A stretch of DNA of 64,000 nt, taken from DASTFP01 sp963816855 (lineage in GTDB: Bacteria; Verrucomicrobiota; Verrucomicrobiia; Chthoniobacterales; Terrimicrobiaceae). The notes below the pieces were generated by a model. The model searched no databases and had not been told where the DNA came from. It worked only from the letters and a program-made list of their open reading frames with translations. The stretch's first letter is position 1; each line of letters opens with the position of its first letter. Both the position numbers and the translations under genes were made by a program. This document shows positions 42,003 through 51,540 of the stretch, one piece after another. The DNA is taken from the NCBI GenBank assembly GCA_963816855.1, contig CAWFMA010000024.1, forward strand, positions 1-64,000. The letters run 5' to 3'.

Positions 42003-44570
42003 ATGCGTCCTGAGAAGTTCACCGCAAAAATGCAGGAGGCCTTCAACTCCTCTGCCGACCTGGCTTCAAGATCGAATCACTCGGAGATTTCCAACGAGCA
42101 CTTCCTGCTGGCTCTGCTCCGGCAGCCTGATGGTCTTGTTCGGCCGTTGTTGCAAAAACTTGGAGCGCAGGCTGCTTCGCTCGAAAAGGAGCTTGAATCC
42201 GAGTTGTCGCGGCGCGCGATCGTTCACGGAAGCGCGCAACCAAGCCTCGGAGCGGACCTGCGAAAGACACTCGATGCCGCCGAGGCGGAGATGGAAAAAC
42301 TCCGGGATGAATATCTGAGCGCCGAGCATTTCCTGCTGGCCCTCCTGGACTCCGGAACATCGGCTGCCAGGCATCTCAAGAATTTGGGCATCTCGCGGGA
42401 CAAGTTGATGCAGGCCTTGCAAAGCGTTCGGGGCAATCAGCGCGTTACCGATTCAGACCCGGAGGGCAAGTACCAGACGCTCGAAAAATATGGCCGTGAT
42501 CTTACCGAGCTGGCTCGCCGGGGAAAAATTGATCCGGTGATCGGCCGTGACGACGAGATCCGCCGAACCATGCAGGTCTTGTCACGTCGAACGAAGAACA
42601 ACCCCGTGCTGATCGGCGAGCCCGGTGTCGGCAAGACGGCGATCGTCGAGGGGTTGGCGCGCCGCATCGTGGCCGGCGACGTGCCCGAGTCGCTCAAAAA
42701 CAAGCGAGTCATTGCGATGGATCTTGGCGCGATGATCGCGGGCGCCAAATTTCGAGGGGAATTCGAAGACCGGCTGAAGGCATTTCTCAAGGAGGTGACA
42801 TCCTCCGAGGGCCAGATCATCCTGTTTATCGACGAACTGCATACCATCGTCGGCGCGGGGGCGGCCGAGGGTTCGGCCGACGCCTCAAACATGCTCAAAC
42901 CGCAACTCGCCCGCGGCGAGTTGCGCGCGATCGGGGCCACCACGCTCGACGAATATCGAAAGTATATCGAGAAAGACGCCGCCCTCGAACGCCGTTTCCA
43001 GCCGGTCATGGTTGACGAGCCGTCCGTTGAGGACACGATCGCCATCTTGCGCGGGCTCAAGGAGCGCTATGAAGTCCACCATGGCGTTCGCATTCAGGAT
43101 GCCGCCCTGATAGCGGCGGCGACGCTGTCGCATCGATACATCGCTGGCCGCTTTTTGCCAGACAAGGCCGTCGATCTCGTCGATGAGGCGGCCTCGCGTC
43201 TCAAGATCGAGTTGGATTCGATGCCCACGGAAATTGACCAACTCGAGCGGCAAATCATGCAGCTCGAAATGGAGAAGCAGGCGCTCAGGAAGGAACGGGA
43301 TGCCGCCAGCAAGGAACGTCTTGCCAAGCTGGAAAAGGAGCTCGCCGACCTCAAGGAGCAATCAGACCGGCTCAAGGTTCAGTGGCAGAAAGAGAAGGAA
43401 GAAATCACGAAATCCCAAAAGATTGCCGAACAAATCGAGCAAATCCGAACGGAATTGGAACAGGCCCAACGCAGGGGAGATCTTCAGCGGGCGTCGGAAA
43501 TTCAATACGGCAAACTGCCCGAGTTGCAAAGGCAGTTGGATGCCATCAAAGCCAAGGAATCCGAAAGCGGGCACATGCTTCTCAAGGAGGAAGTGACCGA
43601 GGAAGACATCGCCAAGGTGGTTTCAAGTTGGACGGGCGTTCCCGTTTCGCGTCTCCAGGAGAGCGAGCGCGAGAAGCTTGTGGAGATGGAGGACCGGCTC
43701 AAGGAGCGCGTCGTAGGGCAGGAGCAGGCGATCAAGGGGGTCTCGAATGCGGTCCGCCGCGCACGCGCCGGACTCCAGGACGAAAACCGCCCGATCGGCT
43801 CGTTCATGTTCCTTGGGCCGACCGGCGTAGGAAAGACCGAGCTTTCCAAGGCGCTTGCTGAGTTTCTCTTCGATGACGAACAGGCGATGATTCGTCTGGA
43901 CATGAGTGAATATATGGAGAAGCACACGGTCGCCCGGTTGATTGGGGCGCCGCCGGGATACATCGGTTACGAGGAAGGCGGACAACTGACCGAGGCGGTC
44001 CGGCGCAGGCCTTACTCGGTAGTCCTTTTCGACGAGGTCGAAAAAGCGCACCACGATGTGTTCAATGTCCTGCTTCAGGTACTTGACGACGGGCGGATCA
44101 CCGATGGTCAAGGGCGCACGGTTGACTTCAAGAACACCGTGATCATCCTGACCTCGAATATCGGCAGCCAATTTATCACGGAGGACCTGCCGAAAGAGGA
44201 GCGGAATCGGCGCGTCACCGAAGCGCTGCGCGGTCATTTCCGGCCGGAGTTCCTCAACCGGATCGACGAAATCATCATCTTCGATCGCCTGAACGATCGC
44301 CAACTTACCAAGATCGTCGACCTTCAGCTGGAGCGGCTCATCAAGCGCCTGGAAAGCAGGAACATTTTTATTCGTTTGAGTGACGGCGCGAAACGACTGC
44401 TCGCCAAGGAAGGCTACGATCCCGCCTATGGGGCGCGGCCTCTCAAACGGGTGATCCAGAAAGAAATCCTCGATCCGCTAAGCCTCGAAATCCTGCAGGG
44501 CAAGTTCCGCGAAGGCGACCATGTTACGGTGGAGGTCGAGGGCGACCATCTTGTTTTCCAAAAATCTTGA
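42003..44570 (+). CDS. clpB: ATP-dependent chaperone ClpB
   Basis: ClpB is a hexameric AAA+ disaggregase that works with DnaK. The protein has 855 residues from ATG 42003. An N-terminal Clp repeat domain (1-150) precedes AAA1 with Walker A GEPGVGKT at 205-212 and ILFIDELHTI. A long coiled-coil middle domain (about 405-520, EKQALRKERDAASKERLAKLEKELADL) and AAA2 with Walker A GPTGVGKT at 605-612 and VVLFDEVEKAHHDVFN follow. Length, order and spacing equal E. coli ClpB. The coiled-coil middle domain distinguishes it from ClpA and ClpC. Confidence 0.96.
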   Translation: MRPEKFTAKMQEAFNSSADLASRSNHSEISNEHFLLALLRQPDGLVRPLLQKLGAQAASLEKELESELSRRAIVHGSAQPSLGADLRKTLDAAEAEMEKLRDEYLSAEHFLLALLDSGTSAARHLKNLGISRDKLMQALQSVRGNQRVTDSDPEGKYQTLEKYGRDLTELARRGKIDPVIGRDDEIRRTMQVLSRRTKNNPVLIGEPGVGKTAIVEGLARRIVAGDVPESLKNKRVIAMDLGAMIAGAKFRGEFEDRLKAFLKEVTSSEGQIILFIDELHTIVGAGAAEGSADASNMLKPQLARGELRAIGATTLDEYRKYIEKDAALERRFQPVMVDEPSVEDTIAILRGLKERYEVHHGVRIQDAALIAAATLSHRYIAGRFLPDKAVDLVDEAASRLKIELDSMPTEIDQLERQIMQLEMEKQALRKERDAASKERLAKLEKELADLKEQSDRLKVQWQKEKEEITKSQKIAEQIEQIRTELEQAQRRGDLQRASEIQYGKLPELQRQLDAIKAKESESGHMLLKEEVTEEDIAKVVSSWTGVPVSRLQESEREKLVEMEDRLKERVVGQEQAIKGVSNAVRRARAGLQDENRPIGSFMFLGPTGVGKTELSKALAEFLFDDEQAMIRLDMSEYMEKHTVARLIGAPPGYIGYEEGGQLTEAVRRRPYSVVLFDEVEKAHHDVFNVLLQVLDDGRITDGQGRTVDFKNTVIILTSNIGSQFITEDLPKEERNRRVTEALRGHFRPEFLNRIDEIIIFDRLNDRQLTKIVDLQLERLIKRLESRNIFIRLSDGAKRLLAKEGYDPAYGARPLKRVIQKEILDPLSLEILQGKFREGDHVTVEVEGDHLVFQKS

Positions 44571-44627
44571 AGAGTAGGCGCCGAAGGCCAACTTGCTTGC
44601 GCCGGTCTGGGGCAGGTTGGAGCAAGA

Positions 44628-45923
44628 TCATTTTGCGCCCTTGACGCAAACTTCGCGAATCGCCCGGCGAATCGCGTCGATTGCCCGTTGAAGCTGCCCG
44701 TCGCTTGTGCACAGTGGCGGAATGAGCACAATCGTGTCGAGGATTGCTCGGGTGAGCAGCCCGTGTTTCCGCGCCGCGAAGCAGACGCGGGCCCCCGTCT
44801 GCTCGTGCCAGGGGAAAGGTTCGCCCGAGCTGTCTTGGACTTCGATGCCGGCGATATAGCCGCATTGTCTGACGTCGCGGACATTGGCCAGTGCGCGCAA
44901 ATCGCTGAGAAGTTCGGCTAGAAGCGAGATTTTGCCGGCCAAGGTCTTGAGGATGTCTTGTTCCTCAAAGATTTGCAGACTTGCAAGGGCCGCCGCACAC
45001 CCTAGCGGATTTCCGCAGTAGCTGTGTCCGTAGAAGAAGGTTTTCAGCTCGTGATAATCGCCGAGGAACGCTTCGTAAATTCGTTCGGTGCTTAACGTCG
45101 CGGCGAGGGGCAGGTAGCCTCCGGTGAGTCCCTTTGCCAGACAAAGAAAATCGGGAAGAACGCCCTCGTGTTCGCAGGCGAACAACCGGCCCGTTCTTCC
45201 AAATCCCGTTAACACTTCGTCGAAAATCAACAGCACGTGATGCGCATCGCACCATTCGCGCAACGATTGAAGCATTCCCGGTGGCCAGAGACGGATGCCC
45301 GCCGCGCCCTGAACAAGCGGCTCAATGATGATCGCCGCGATTTGGCTTGGATCCAGCAGCGCGAGATCGCTGACGCCGGCGACACGGTTTACCGGAAAAT
45401 GGAGTTTGGCGAAGCGATTGGTGAACGTTTCAACGCCACCGAGGCTCGCCGCGCCGGTGGTATCTCCATGATAGGCATTGTCGAAGGCCACAAACTGCGA
45501 CCGTTCCGGACTCCCGCACAGCTGCCAGTATTGAAGCGACATCTTGATCGCGACCTCGATGGCTGTTGAGCCGTCATCCGAATAGAAAACCCTGCTGAGA
45601 GTTTGTGCGGGAAAGCATCGGGTGAGCTTCCGGGCGAGCTCGATTGCCGGAATGTTGGTCGAGCCCAGAAACGAGGCGTGGGCAAGTTTGTCGAGTTGAT
45701 TTCTGATCGCCGTGTCAATCGCCGGGTGGCGATGCCCATGGATATTCGTCCAGATGGAGGAATTCCCGTCGATATACTCGCGGCCTCGGCTGTCCTTGAG
45801 GATTGCCCCGCTCCCCTCCACGAGGACGAGAGGGTCATTTTCCGGCGCGCACCAGGCCTTCATTTGCGTGAACGGGTGCCAAAGGTGTTGTTTATCCAGC
45901 GCGATCAGACGGTCGGTTGCCAC
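44628..45923 (-). CDS. bioA: Adenosylmethionine-8-amino-7-oxononanoate aminotransferase BioA
   Basis: BioA makes 7,8-diaminopelargonate in biotin synthesis using SAM as amino donor. The protein has 431 residues and a class III aminotransferase fold. Diagnostic blocks are LWHPFTQMKAWCAPENDPLVLVEGSGAIL (typical of BioA), FYSDDGSTAIEVAIKMSLQYW, DNAYHGDTTGAASLGG, LLIFDEVLTGFGRTGRLFACEHEGVLPDFLCLAKGLTGG (PLP Lys) and TFFYGHSYCGNPLGCAAALASL. No other clear biotin genes are beside it. Its start faces the CPBP gene on the opposite strand with almost no spacer. Confidence 0.94.
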   Translation of the reverse strand: MATDRLIALDKQHLWHPFTQMKAWCAPENDPLVLVEGSGAILKDSRGREYIDGNSSIWTNIHGHRHPAIDTAIRNQLDKLAHASFLGSTNIPAIELARKLTRCFPAQTLSRVFYSDDGSTAIEVAIKMSLQYWQLCGSPERSQFVAFDNAYHGDTTGAASLGGVETFTNRFAKLHFPVNRVAGVSDLALLDPSQIAAIIIEPLVQGAAGIRLWPPGMLQSLREWCDAHHVLLIFDEVLTGFGRTGRLFACEHEGVLPDFLCLAKGLTGGYLPLAATLSTERIYEAFLGDYHELKTFFYGHSYCGNPLGCAAALASLQIFEEQDILKTLAGKISLLAELLSDLRALANVRDVRQCGYIAGIEVQDSSGEPFPWHEQTGARVCFAARKHGLLTRAILDTIVLIPPLCTSDGQLQRAIDAIRRAIREVCVKGAK

Positions 45924-45973
45924 GCGGAAATAATGGAGCGGTTGACACCGGGGGCTCTACAACATTTTCTCCT

Positions 45974-46864
45974 GTGGTGCCGGCGCTGGCCAAAATCCTT
46001 CTCTATCTCGTCCTAGTTGTGCTGACCGGCGCCGTCTTGGCCCCACCAATTTACTGGCTGCTCCACCCGGCTCTGGATTTCCCGTTCTACCGGTACCTCA
46101 GCCGGGTGACGCAGATCGCTGCCTTCGTCCTGCTCGGTCCCCTTTTGTACTGGTTGGGAATCCGGAGAACCAAGGAGTTTGGCCTGGAACAAAATCCGCG
46201 AGGCGCCAAGGATTTTGTCGCGGGTCTGGTTCTCGCCCTGATGCCGGGAATCGCGCTCGGGACCGCTTACCTGGTGCTCGATGTTTATCGAATAAGAGAT
46301 GAGGTGGTGCCTCTGGCGATGTTCCGGATCGCCGCGACTGCGGCGGTTGTCGCGACGATCGAGGAATTTCTCTTTCGTGGTGTCCTGCTCGGTCTTGCGG
46401 CGAAGGCCTTCGGTTCCGCGCCGGCAGCGGTCGGCGTTTCCGCGATTTTTGCGGCGGTTCATTTTCTCAGGCCGCCCCGAATGGCCGATAACGGGGTGGA
46501 ATGGTGGACAGGTTTCACGCAGATCATGCGCATTTTGGAGGCCGGGCCGCCGCCATCTCTCTGGATAGCTGGTTTCTTAGTGCTCTTCATTGCCGGCATG
46601 CTCCTCGCCTATGCCAGGTTGGGCACGCGTTCGCTTTGGTTGCCGATCGGGCTTCACGCCGGATGGATTGCTTCGCAACAAACCTTGCAGTGGCTGGCGA
46701 AATACCGAATGCAGCCACCGGAATCGCTCTTGCCTTGGGTGGGGCCAAATCTCGTGAGCGGGGCGGTTCCGACCGGACTGGTGCCCTTGGGCGCGCTCTT
46801 GTTGACCGGTGTGGGAGTTTGGTTTTATCTGCGGCATGCCCCTGCGGCCGCGCCTGCTTCTTGA
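45974..46864 (+). CDS. CPBP-family intramembrane glutamic endopeptidase
   Basis: The protein has 296 residues from the GTG at 45974; the frame also opens from a TTG at 45917 that overlaps bioA, which I consider less likely. Multiple membrane helices are evident (LLYLVLVVLTGAVLAPPIYWLL, QIAAFVLLGPLLYWLG and others). The CPBP/Rce1-like motifs are EEFLFRGVLLG (EExxxR catalytic Glu), FAAVHFLRPP (His) and a third block near GLHAGWIASQ. Such proteases process peptides or act in protein sorting. It overlaps comF by about 29 bases. Target unknown. Confidence 0.82.
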   Translation: MVPALAKILLYLVLVVLTGAVLAPPIYWLLHPALDFPFYRYLSRVTQIAAFVLLGPLLYWLGIRRTKEFGLEQNPRGAKDFVAGLVLALMPGIALGTAYLVLDVYRIRDEVVPLAMFRIAATAAVVATIEEFLFRGVLLGLAAKAFGSAPAAVGVSAIFAAVHFLRPPRMADNGVEWWTGFTQIMRILEAGPPPSLWIAGFLVLFIAGMLLAYARLGTRSLWLPIGLHAGWIASQQTLQWLAKYRMQPPESLLPWVGPNLVSGAVPTGLVPLGALLLTGVGVWFYLRHAPAAAPAS

Positions 46865-47555
46865 GACTCTGAGCGGGCTGTTTTTTCCTCCGCACTGCGC
46901 GGGTTGCGAGGTGGCCCTTCGGTCCGGTTGGCTGTGCAAAAACTGCACCGATTCGCTAACTCCGGTCACGCCTCCCCGGTGTGAAACGTGCTCGCAGCCG
47001 TATTCCGGCGCCCTTGAGGCCTTCGTTTGCGCCAACTGTCACGGCAGAGATTTTCACTTCGTTTGTGCCGTGGCGGTCATGCGGTCCCGCGGAATCGTGA
47101 GGGACCTCGTTCATCGATTCAAATATGGCGGTGAACTCTGGATCGCTGGTCTGCTAACTGATTTTCTCGCTCAAGGGCTCGATGATCCGAGACTGCGGCA
47201 CTGCCGTTTCGATGCCGTTGTGCCAGTTCCCCTGCATCCGCTGCGCAAGCGCGAACGGGAATTTAACCAGGCAGAGATCCTGGCCGACAGGCTGGCAAGA
47301 AAGAACAACCTTACCGTTCTGAACGCCTTGCAACGCATTCGCTACACCGTAACCCAGACTCATTTTGATCGGCGCCGGCGCATGGAGAATCTCCGGAATG
47401 CGTTCGATCTTCGCCGCGGGTCTCTGGTGCTCGGCCAGGATTTGCTCCTGGTCGACGATGTTTTGACCACCGGTTCGACGCTCGACGAGTGCGCCAGGGT
47501 GCTCCTGGAGGCGGGCGCGCGATCGGTGCGGGCGCTGACCGTAGCGCGGGGCTGA
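46836..47555 (+). CDS. comF: ComF-family phosphoribosyltransferase-like protein
   Basis: The protein has 239 residues from ATG 46836. A zinc-finger N-terminus (CAGCEVALRSGWLCKNC and CETCSQPYSGALEAFVCANC) precedes a PRT domain with the PRPP-binding signature LLLVDDVLTTGSTLDECARVLLEAGA. The upstream block VVPVPLHPLRKREREFNQAEILADRLA is typical of ComF/GntX proteins linked to natural competence or DNA uptake. Its 5' end overlaps the CPBP gene. Gene symbol by family; the catalytic role of ComF is not established. Confidence 0.88.
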   Translation: MPLRPRLLLETLSGLFFPPHCAGCEVALRSGWLCKNCTDSLTPVTPPRCETCSQPYSGALEAFVCANCHGRDFHFVCAVAVMRSRGIVRDLVHRFKYGGELWIAGLLTDFLAQGLDDPRLRHCRFDAVVPVPLHPLRKREREFNQAEILADRLARKNNLTVLNALQRIRYTVTQTHFDRRRRMENLRNAFDLRRGSLVLGQDLLLVDDVLTTGSTLDECARVLLEAGARSVRALTVARG

Positions 47556-47671
47556 GGTGTGACAGCGAAAGATTTTTTCAAATTTCTCCGGCTGGGGTAT
47601 AGGAACGGCTTCGCCTTGCGCTGCAGCTCGCCTTCCGGCAGGCTGTTGGCGCGGGCTTTCCTGCTCACAAG

Positions 47672-48520
47672 ATGCCGATTTTTCGAAAACCGATTCTCAA
47701 ATCCATAGGGGGCAAGACCCGCGAAATGCCCGAGGGGCTCTGGACCAAATGCCCCTCCTGCGGAGAGGTGATCCACAACCTGGCGCTCTCCGAGAATTAT
47801 CGCGTCTGTCCGAATTGCGAGCATCACTTCTCGATGAGCGCCGGCGAGCGCATCGCGAGTCTGGTCGACGAACAATCTTTCCAGGAAACTGACGCTGGCC
47901 TCACCTCGGTGGACACGCTGGAATTCAAGGGCGTTGCCACTTATGCGGACCGCTTGAAGAGCTATCAGGAAGCCACCGGGCTCTCGGACGCCGTGATAAC
48001 GGGAACGGCCAAGATTCAGGGCTACTCAACGGGACTGGCAGTCATGGACTTCAGCTTTCTTGCCGCGACGATGGGGTCCGTCGTGGGCGAGAGAATTACT
48101 CGCGTTATCGAGCTTTCCACCCGGAAAAAATGGCCGCTGATTATCGTTTGCGCATCCGGCGGCGCGCGGATGTACGAAGGGATGCTGAGCCTGATGCAAA
48201 TGGCCAAGACCAGCGGCGCGCTGGCCTTGCACCGGGAGGCCGGACTCCTGTATGTGTCCGTGCTCACTAATCCAACGACGGCCGGGGTCATGGCCAGCTA
48301 TGCGTCCTTGGGCGACATCATAATCGCCGAACCGAAGAGCATGATAGGATTCGCGGGGCCTCGCGTGATCAGGGAAACGACGCACCAGGATCTGCCTGAC
48401 GGGTTTCAGACCGCGGAATTCCTCGAGAAGCACGGGTTGATCGATATCGTTACACCTCGATCGAAACTGCGCGCGACGATCGGTCAGCTTCTCGACTATC
48501 TCGGGCCATCCCGGAAGTGA
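47672..48520 (+). CDS. accD: Acetyl-CoA carboxylase carboxyltransferase subunit beta
   Basis: AccD and AccA together transfer the carboxyl group from biotin to acetyl-CoA, giving malonyl-CoA for fatty acid synthesis. The protein has 282 residues. The N-terminal zinc ribbon is KCPSCGEVIHNLALSENYRVCPNC (CxxC pairs). The crotonase-fold core includes VMDFSFLAATMGSVVGERITRVIE, PLIIVCASGGARMYEGMLSLMQMAKTSGAL and DIIIAEPKSMIGFAGPRVI. Length matches the bacterial subunit. accA is not in the window. The stop overlaps the folC start by four bases. Confidence 0.95.
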   Translation: MPIFRKPILKSIGGKTREMPEGLWTKCPSCGEVIHNLALSENYRVCPNCEHHFSMSAGERIASLVDEQSFQETDAGLTSVDTLEFKGVATYADRLKSYQEATGLSDAVITGTAKIQGYSTGLAVMDFSFLAATMGSVVGERITRVIELSTRKKWPLIIVCASGGARMYEGMLSLMQMAKTSGALALHREAGLLYVSVLTNPTTAGVMASYASLGDIIIAEPKSMIGFAGPRVIRETTHQDLPDGFQTAEFLEKHGLIDIVTPRSKLRATIGQLLDYLGPSRK

Positions 48521-49689
48521 CTTACGAGGAATCGCTGGCGTGGCTTTATAAGACGCAGCAGTTCGGAATCAAGCTCGGGCTCGAGAATATCGAGCGCCTC
48601 CTCAAGTCCTTGGGGGATCCCCGAGAGCGTTTGCGCTTTTTCCATGTGGCCGGCACGAACGGGAAGGGTTCCGTCTGCGCGATGCTGGATGCAATGCTCC
48701 GGGCCGCCGGCCTCCGGACCGGCCTTTACACCTCGCCCCATCTGGTGGACTTCAGGGAGCGTATTCGCGTCGATGGGAGGAAAATCCCGCCACAGGCGGT
48801 CGCGGAAGGTCTGACGATTCTGCGGGAAATTTCGTTCGGTTGGGACCATTCGCCGACATTTTTCGAAATTGCGACCGCCCTGGCGCTTTGGCATTTCGCC
48901 GTGGAGCGCTGCGACTTTGTCGTCCTGGAGACTGGCCTGGGAGGTACGCTGGACGCGACCAATGCCGTTAGACCCTTGGTGGCTGTGCTCACCCCTATCG
49001 CCATCGACCACACCCGCTGGCTTGGCAGCACTGTCGCGGAGATCGCCGGTGAGAAGGCGGGCATCATCAAGCCGGGCGTTCCGGTTGTCAGTGCCAGGCA
49101 AGAAACGGAGGCGGTGCAAGTGCTCGTTCAGCGCGCCAAAGGCGCGGGATCTTCTCTGGAATTCATCGACGCGCTCGTGGAACAAGGTGAGATCGGGCTG
49201 CGGGGCATCCATCAGAGGGCGAACGCCGCGCTGGCCATCGCGGCGTTACAAGCCGCCCGGGTGATGGTTCCCCAAGTGGCCATGAAAAGGGGCTTGCGGG
49301 AAGTTCACTGGCCCGGCCGTTTTCAGGTCGTCGATGAGCGAATTGTCCTTGACGGCTGCCACAACCCCCACGCCGCCCGGCAACTTCTCGTCAATTGGAG
49401 GGAGGCTTATGGCCTGGAAAAGGCGACTTTGATTTTTGGAGCGCTGAGCGACAAGGACTACTCCACGATGCTGAAGATCCTCGAACCGATCAGTCGCGAG
49501 GTTTTCTTCGTGCCAATTTCAAGCGAAAGGGCGGCGACGCCCGACAACCTGGCGGCGGTCTGCGAAACCCGGCACCGAATTTTCCCCTCCGTAAAGGGGG
49601 CATTGGACGCCTCGCCGGGACGGACGCTTGTCACGGGTTCTCTGTTTCTGGTCGGCGAAGCCTTGGATTCACTGGGCGTTCGCGTTTAG
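48517..49689 (+). CDS. folC: Folylpolyglutamate synthase / dihydrofolate synthase FolC
   Basis: The protein has 390 residues and a GTG start overlapping the accD stop, the same gene pairing as in many bacteria. It adds glutamate to dihydropteroate and folates. The P-loop HVAGTNGKGSVCAMLDAMLRAAGLRTGLYTSPHL and the ligase blocks LETGLGGTLDATN, PIAIDHTRWLGSTVAEIAGEKAGIIKPGVPVVS and WPGRFQVVDERIVLDGCHNPHAA are diagnostic. All motifs appear intact. Confidence 0.94.
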   Translation: MTYEESLAWLYKTQQFGIKLGLENIERLLKSLGDPRERLRFFHVAGTNGKGSVCAMLDAMLRAAGLRTGLYTSPHLVDFRERIRVDGRKIPPQAVAEGLTILREISFGWDHSPTFFEIATALALWHFAVERCDFVVLETGLGGTLDATNAVRPLVAVLTPIAIDHTRWLGSTVAEIAGEKAGIIKPGVPVVSARQETEAVQVLVQRAKGAGSSLEFIDALVEQGEIGLRGIHQRANAALAIAALQAARVMVPQVAMKRGLREVHWPGRFQVVDERIVLDGCHNPHAARQLLVNWREAYGLEKATLIFGALSDKDYSTMLKILEPISREVFFVPISSERAATPDNLAAVCETRHRIFPSVKGALDASPGRTLVTGSLFLVGEALDSLGVRV

Positions 49690-49768
49690 TCGGCGGAACG
49701 GCGACCTCCGTGGAAAGTGTTTGGCTTCGACCTTCGAATGAGTGAGCGTGCGCTATTTCCAATTTTCC

Positions 49769-50419
49769 ATGGAGGGCAAACTGACAGTCAACGAGATCTA
49801 TCTCTCGATTCAGGGCGAAAGCACTTGGGCGGGCTTGCCGTGCGCGTTTGTGCGGCTGACCGGCTGTGATTCGCGCTGCACGTACTGCGACACGGAATAC
49901 GCCTTTTACGAGGGGGTTCGAAAATCGCTCGGGGAGATCTTGTCCGAGGTGCTCGCGCTGGACTGCCCGCTCGTTGAGATTACCGGCGGCGAGCCGTTGC
50001 TGCAGAAAAATGTGCTGCCGTTGATGAGCTTGCTCTGCAACGCGGATCGAACCGTCCTGCTCGAAACCAGCGGAGCCCACGATATTTCAAAAATCGACCC
50101 GCGCGTTCACCGGATCATGGACTTGAAGACACCTTCGAGCGGCGAATCTTCGAGGAACCTGTATTCGAACATCTCTTTGCTGAACCATCGTGATGAAGTG
50201 AAGTTCGTCATCGGGTCGCGCGAAGACTACGACTGGTCGCGTGAACAAATTGAGCGTCATGGACTTGCCAAAATTGTTCGGGCTGTGCTGCTCAGTCCGG
50301 TTTTCGGCCGGATCGAACCGCGCCAGATCGTCGAGTGGATGCTTAAGGATCGACTGCCCGCGCGGTTTCAACTGCAGATCCACAAATTCGTTTGGGAGCC
50401 TCGAGCCCGAGGGGTGTAG
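49769..50419 (+). CDS. queE: 7-carboxy-7-deazaguanine synthase QueE (radical SAM)
   Basis: QueE makes 7-carboxy-7-deazaguanine for queuosine tRNA modification. The protein has 216 residues from ATG 49769 (MEGKLTVNEIYLSIQGES), matching the family's N-terminus; a GTG at 49742 is also in frame. The radical SAM cluster motif is CDSRCTYC (Cx3Cx2C) in FVRLTGCDSRCTYCDTEYAF. The downstream EITGGEPLLQ holds the SAM-binding GGEP. No queC or queD is in the window, so the pathway is completed elsewhere. Confidence 0.93.
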   Translation: MEGKLTVNEIYLSIQGESTWAGLPCAFVRLTGCDSRCTYCDTEYAFYEGVRKSLGEILSEVLALDCPLVEITGGEPLLQKNVLPLMSLLCNADRTVLLETSGAHDISKIDPRVHRIMDLKTPSSGESSRNLYSNISLLNHRDEVKFVIGSREDYDWSREQIERHGLAKIVRAVLLSPVFGRIEPRQIVEWMLKDRLPARFQLQIHKFVWEPRARGV

Positions 50420-50433
50420 AAACCGACCACGGC

Positions 50434-51426
50434 GTGCGACGCTTGAAGAATAGCTGGCCCACCCGGCTGTTGCTGATCGGCTCAGCGATAGGCGCCGGAG
50501 CCGTGCTTCCGTTGGTCTGCCTGCCGGTCGGCCAGCGTGTTTTTTCGTACGGCCCCGCCAAACGCCTCTCCTACGATGAAACAGTGGGCGAGATTCGGAC
50601 GCGCATCGCCGGTTCACCAGCGAAGATCCGCCCGGAATGCGCGACCGGGTTGCTGGAACACGGGCACCCTACGGAGCGCGTTTTCGTTCTGATGCACGGG
50701 CTCTCGAATTGTCCCGCGCAATTTTCGAAGCTTGGGCGGTTGCTCTTCGAGCGCGGACATAATGTCCTGATTCCGCGAACACCATACCATGGCGAGCAGA
50801 ACAGGCTGACCACCGATTGGTCTCGGTTGACGGCGAACGACCTCCTTGACACGGGAAATCGGGCGGTCGATCTGGCGAGAGGCTTGGGGAACAAAGTGAT
50901 CGCCGTGGGCCTTTCAGTTAACGGCACGACGGTTGCGTGGTTGGCTCAAAACAGGGCGGATGTTGACAAGGCCGTGCTTTTCGCGCCGTTTCTCGCTCCG
51001 CTAGGTTTGCCCAACTGGGCGTTGGCGCCGGTTGAGCGCGTGCTTCTGCGCCTTCCGAACATGTTTTTCTGGTGGGATCCTCGCGTAGGGGAGAATATCG
51101 AGGGACCCCCCTACGCTTATCCGCGGTTTCCGACCCGGGTGATCGGCGAGACTATGCTCCTCGGGCGCCAGGTCTTGGCTGAATCCCGCAGCCAACCGCC
51201 TCGTTCTCCCTCGATTCTGGTCGTCACCTCTGCCTCGGACACGGCCGCAAACAACCGTGTGACCGAGCAGTTGGTCGCGAATTGGCGGCAGCTTCGCCCG
51301 GACGGGATCGAGACATTCGCCTTTCCGGCCAGCGACAAGGTTCCCCACGACTTTATCGACCCGAATCAGCCCAACCAGCGCGTGGATTTTGTCTACCCAA
51401 AGATCATCGGGTTGCTCGAGAAGTAG
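50434..51426 (+). CDS. Alpha/beta hydrolase, membrane-anchored or exported
   Basis: The protein has 330 residues from the GTG at 50434, just after the queE stop. An N-terminal hydrophobic segment at about residues 9-30 (TRLLLIGSAIGAGAVLPLVCL) suggests a signal anchor. The oxyanion region is VFVLMHGLSNCPAQF. The nucleophile elbow is VGLSVNGTTVAW, that is GxSxN rather than the usual GxSxG. An Asp in TSASDTAANN and a His in KVPHDFIDPNQP complete the triad. It resembles lysophospholipase/esterase-like enzymes; substrate unknown. Confidence 0.8.
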   Translation: MRRLKNSWPTRLLLIGSAIGAGAVLPLVCLPVGQRVFSYGPAKRLSYDETVGEIRTRIAGSPAKIRPECATGLLEHGHPTERVFVLMHGLSNCPAQFSKLGRLLFERGHNVLIPRTPYHGEQNRLTTDWSRLTANDLLDTGNRAVDLARGLGNKVIAVGLSVNGTTVAWLAQNRADVDKAVLFAPFLAPLGLPNWALAPVERVLLRLPNMFFWWDPRVGENIEGPPYAYPRFPTRVIGETMLLGRQVLAESRSQPPRSPSILVVTSASDTAANNRVTEQLVANWRQLRPDGIETFAFPASDKVPHDFIDPNQPNQRVDFVYPKIIGLLEK

Positions 51427-51540
51427 CCCTGGGTTGTTTTGTCTTGTCAGCGTCAATCCCTGTTCCGGGCAGATCATCACGGTTCCCGTCCAGATGATGG
51501 AAACAATCGGTTCCGCCGAAGAATTATTCGCTCGCTTGGA

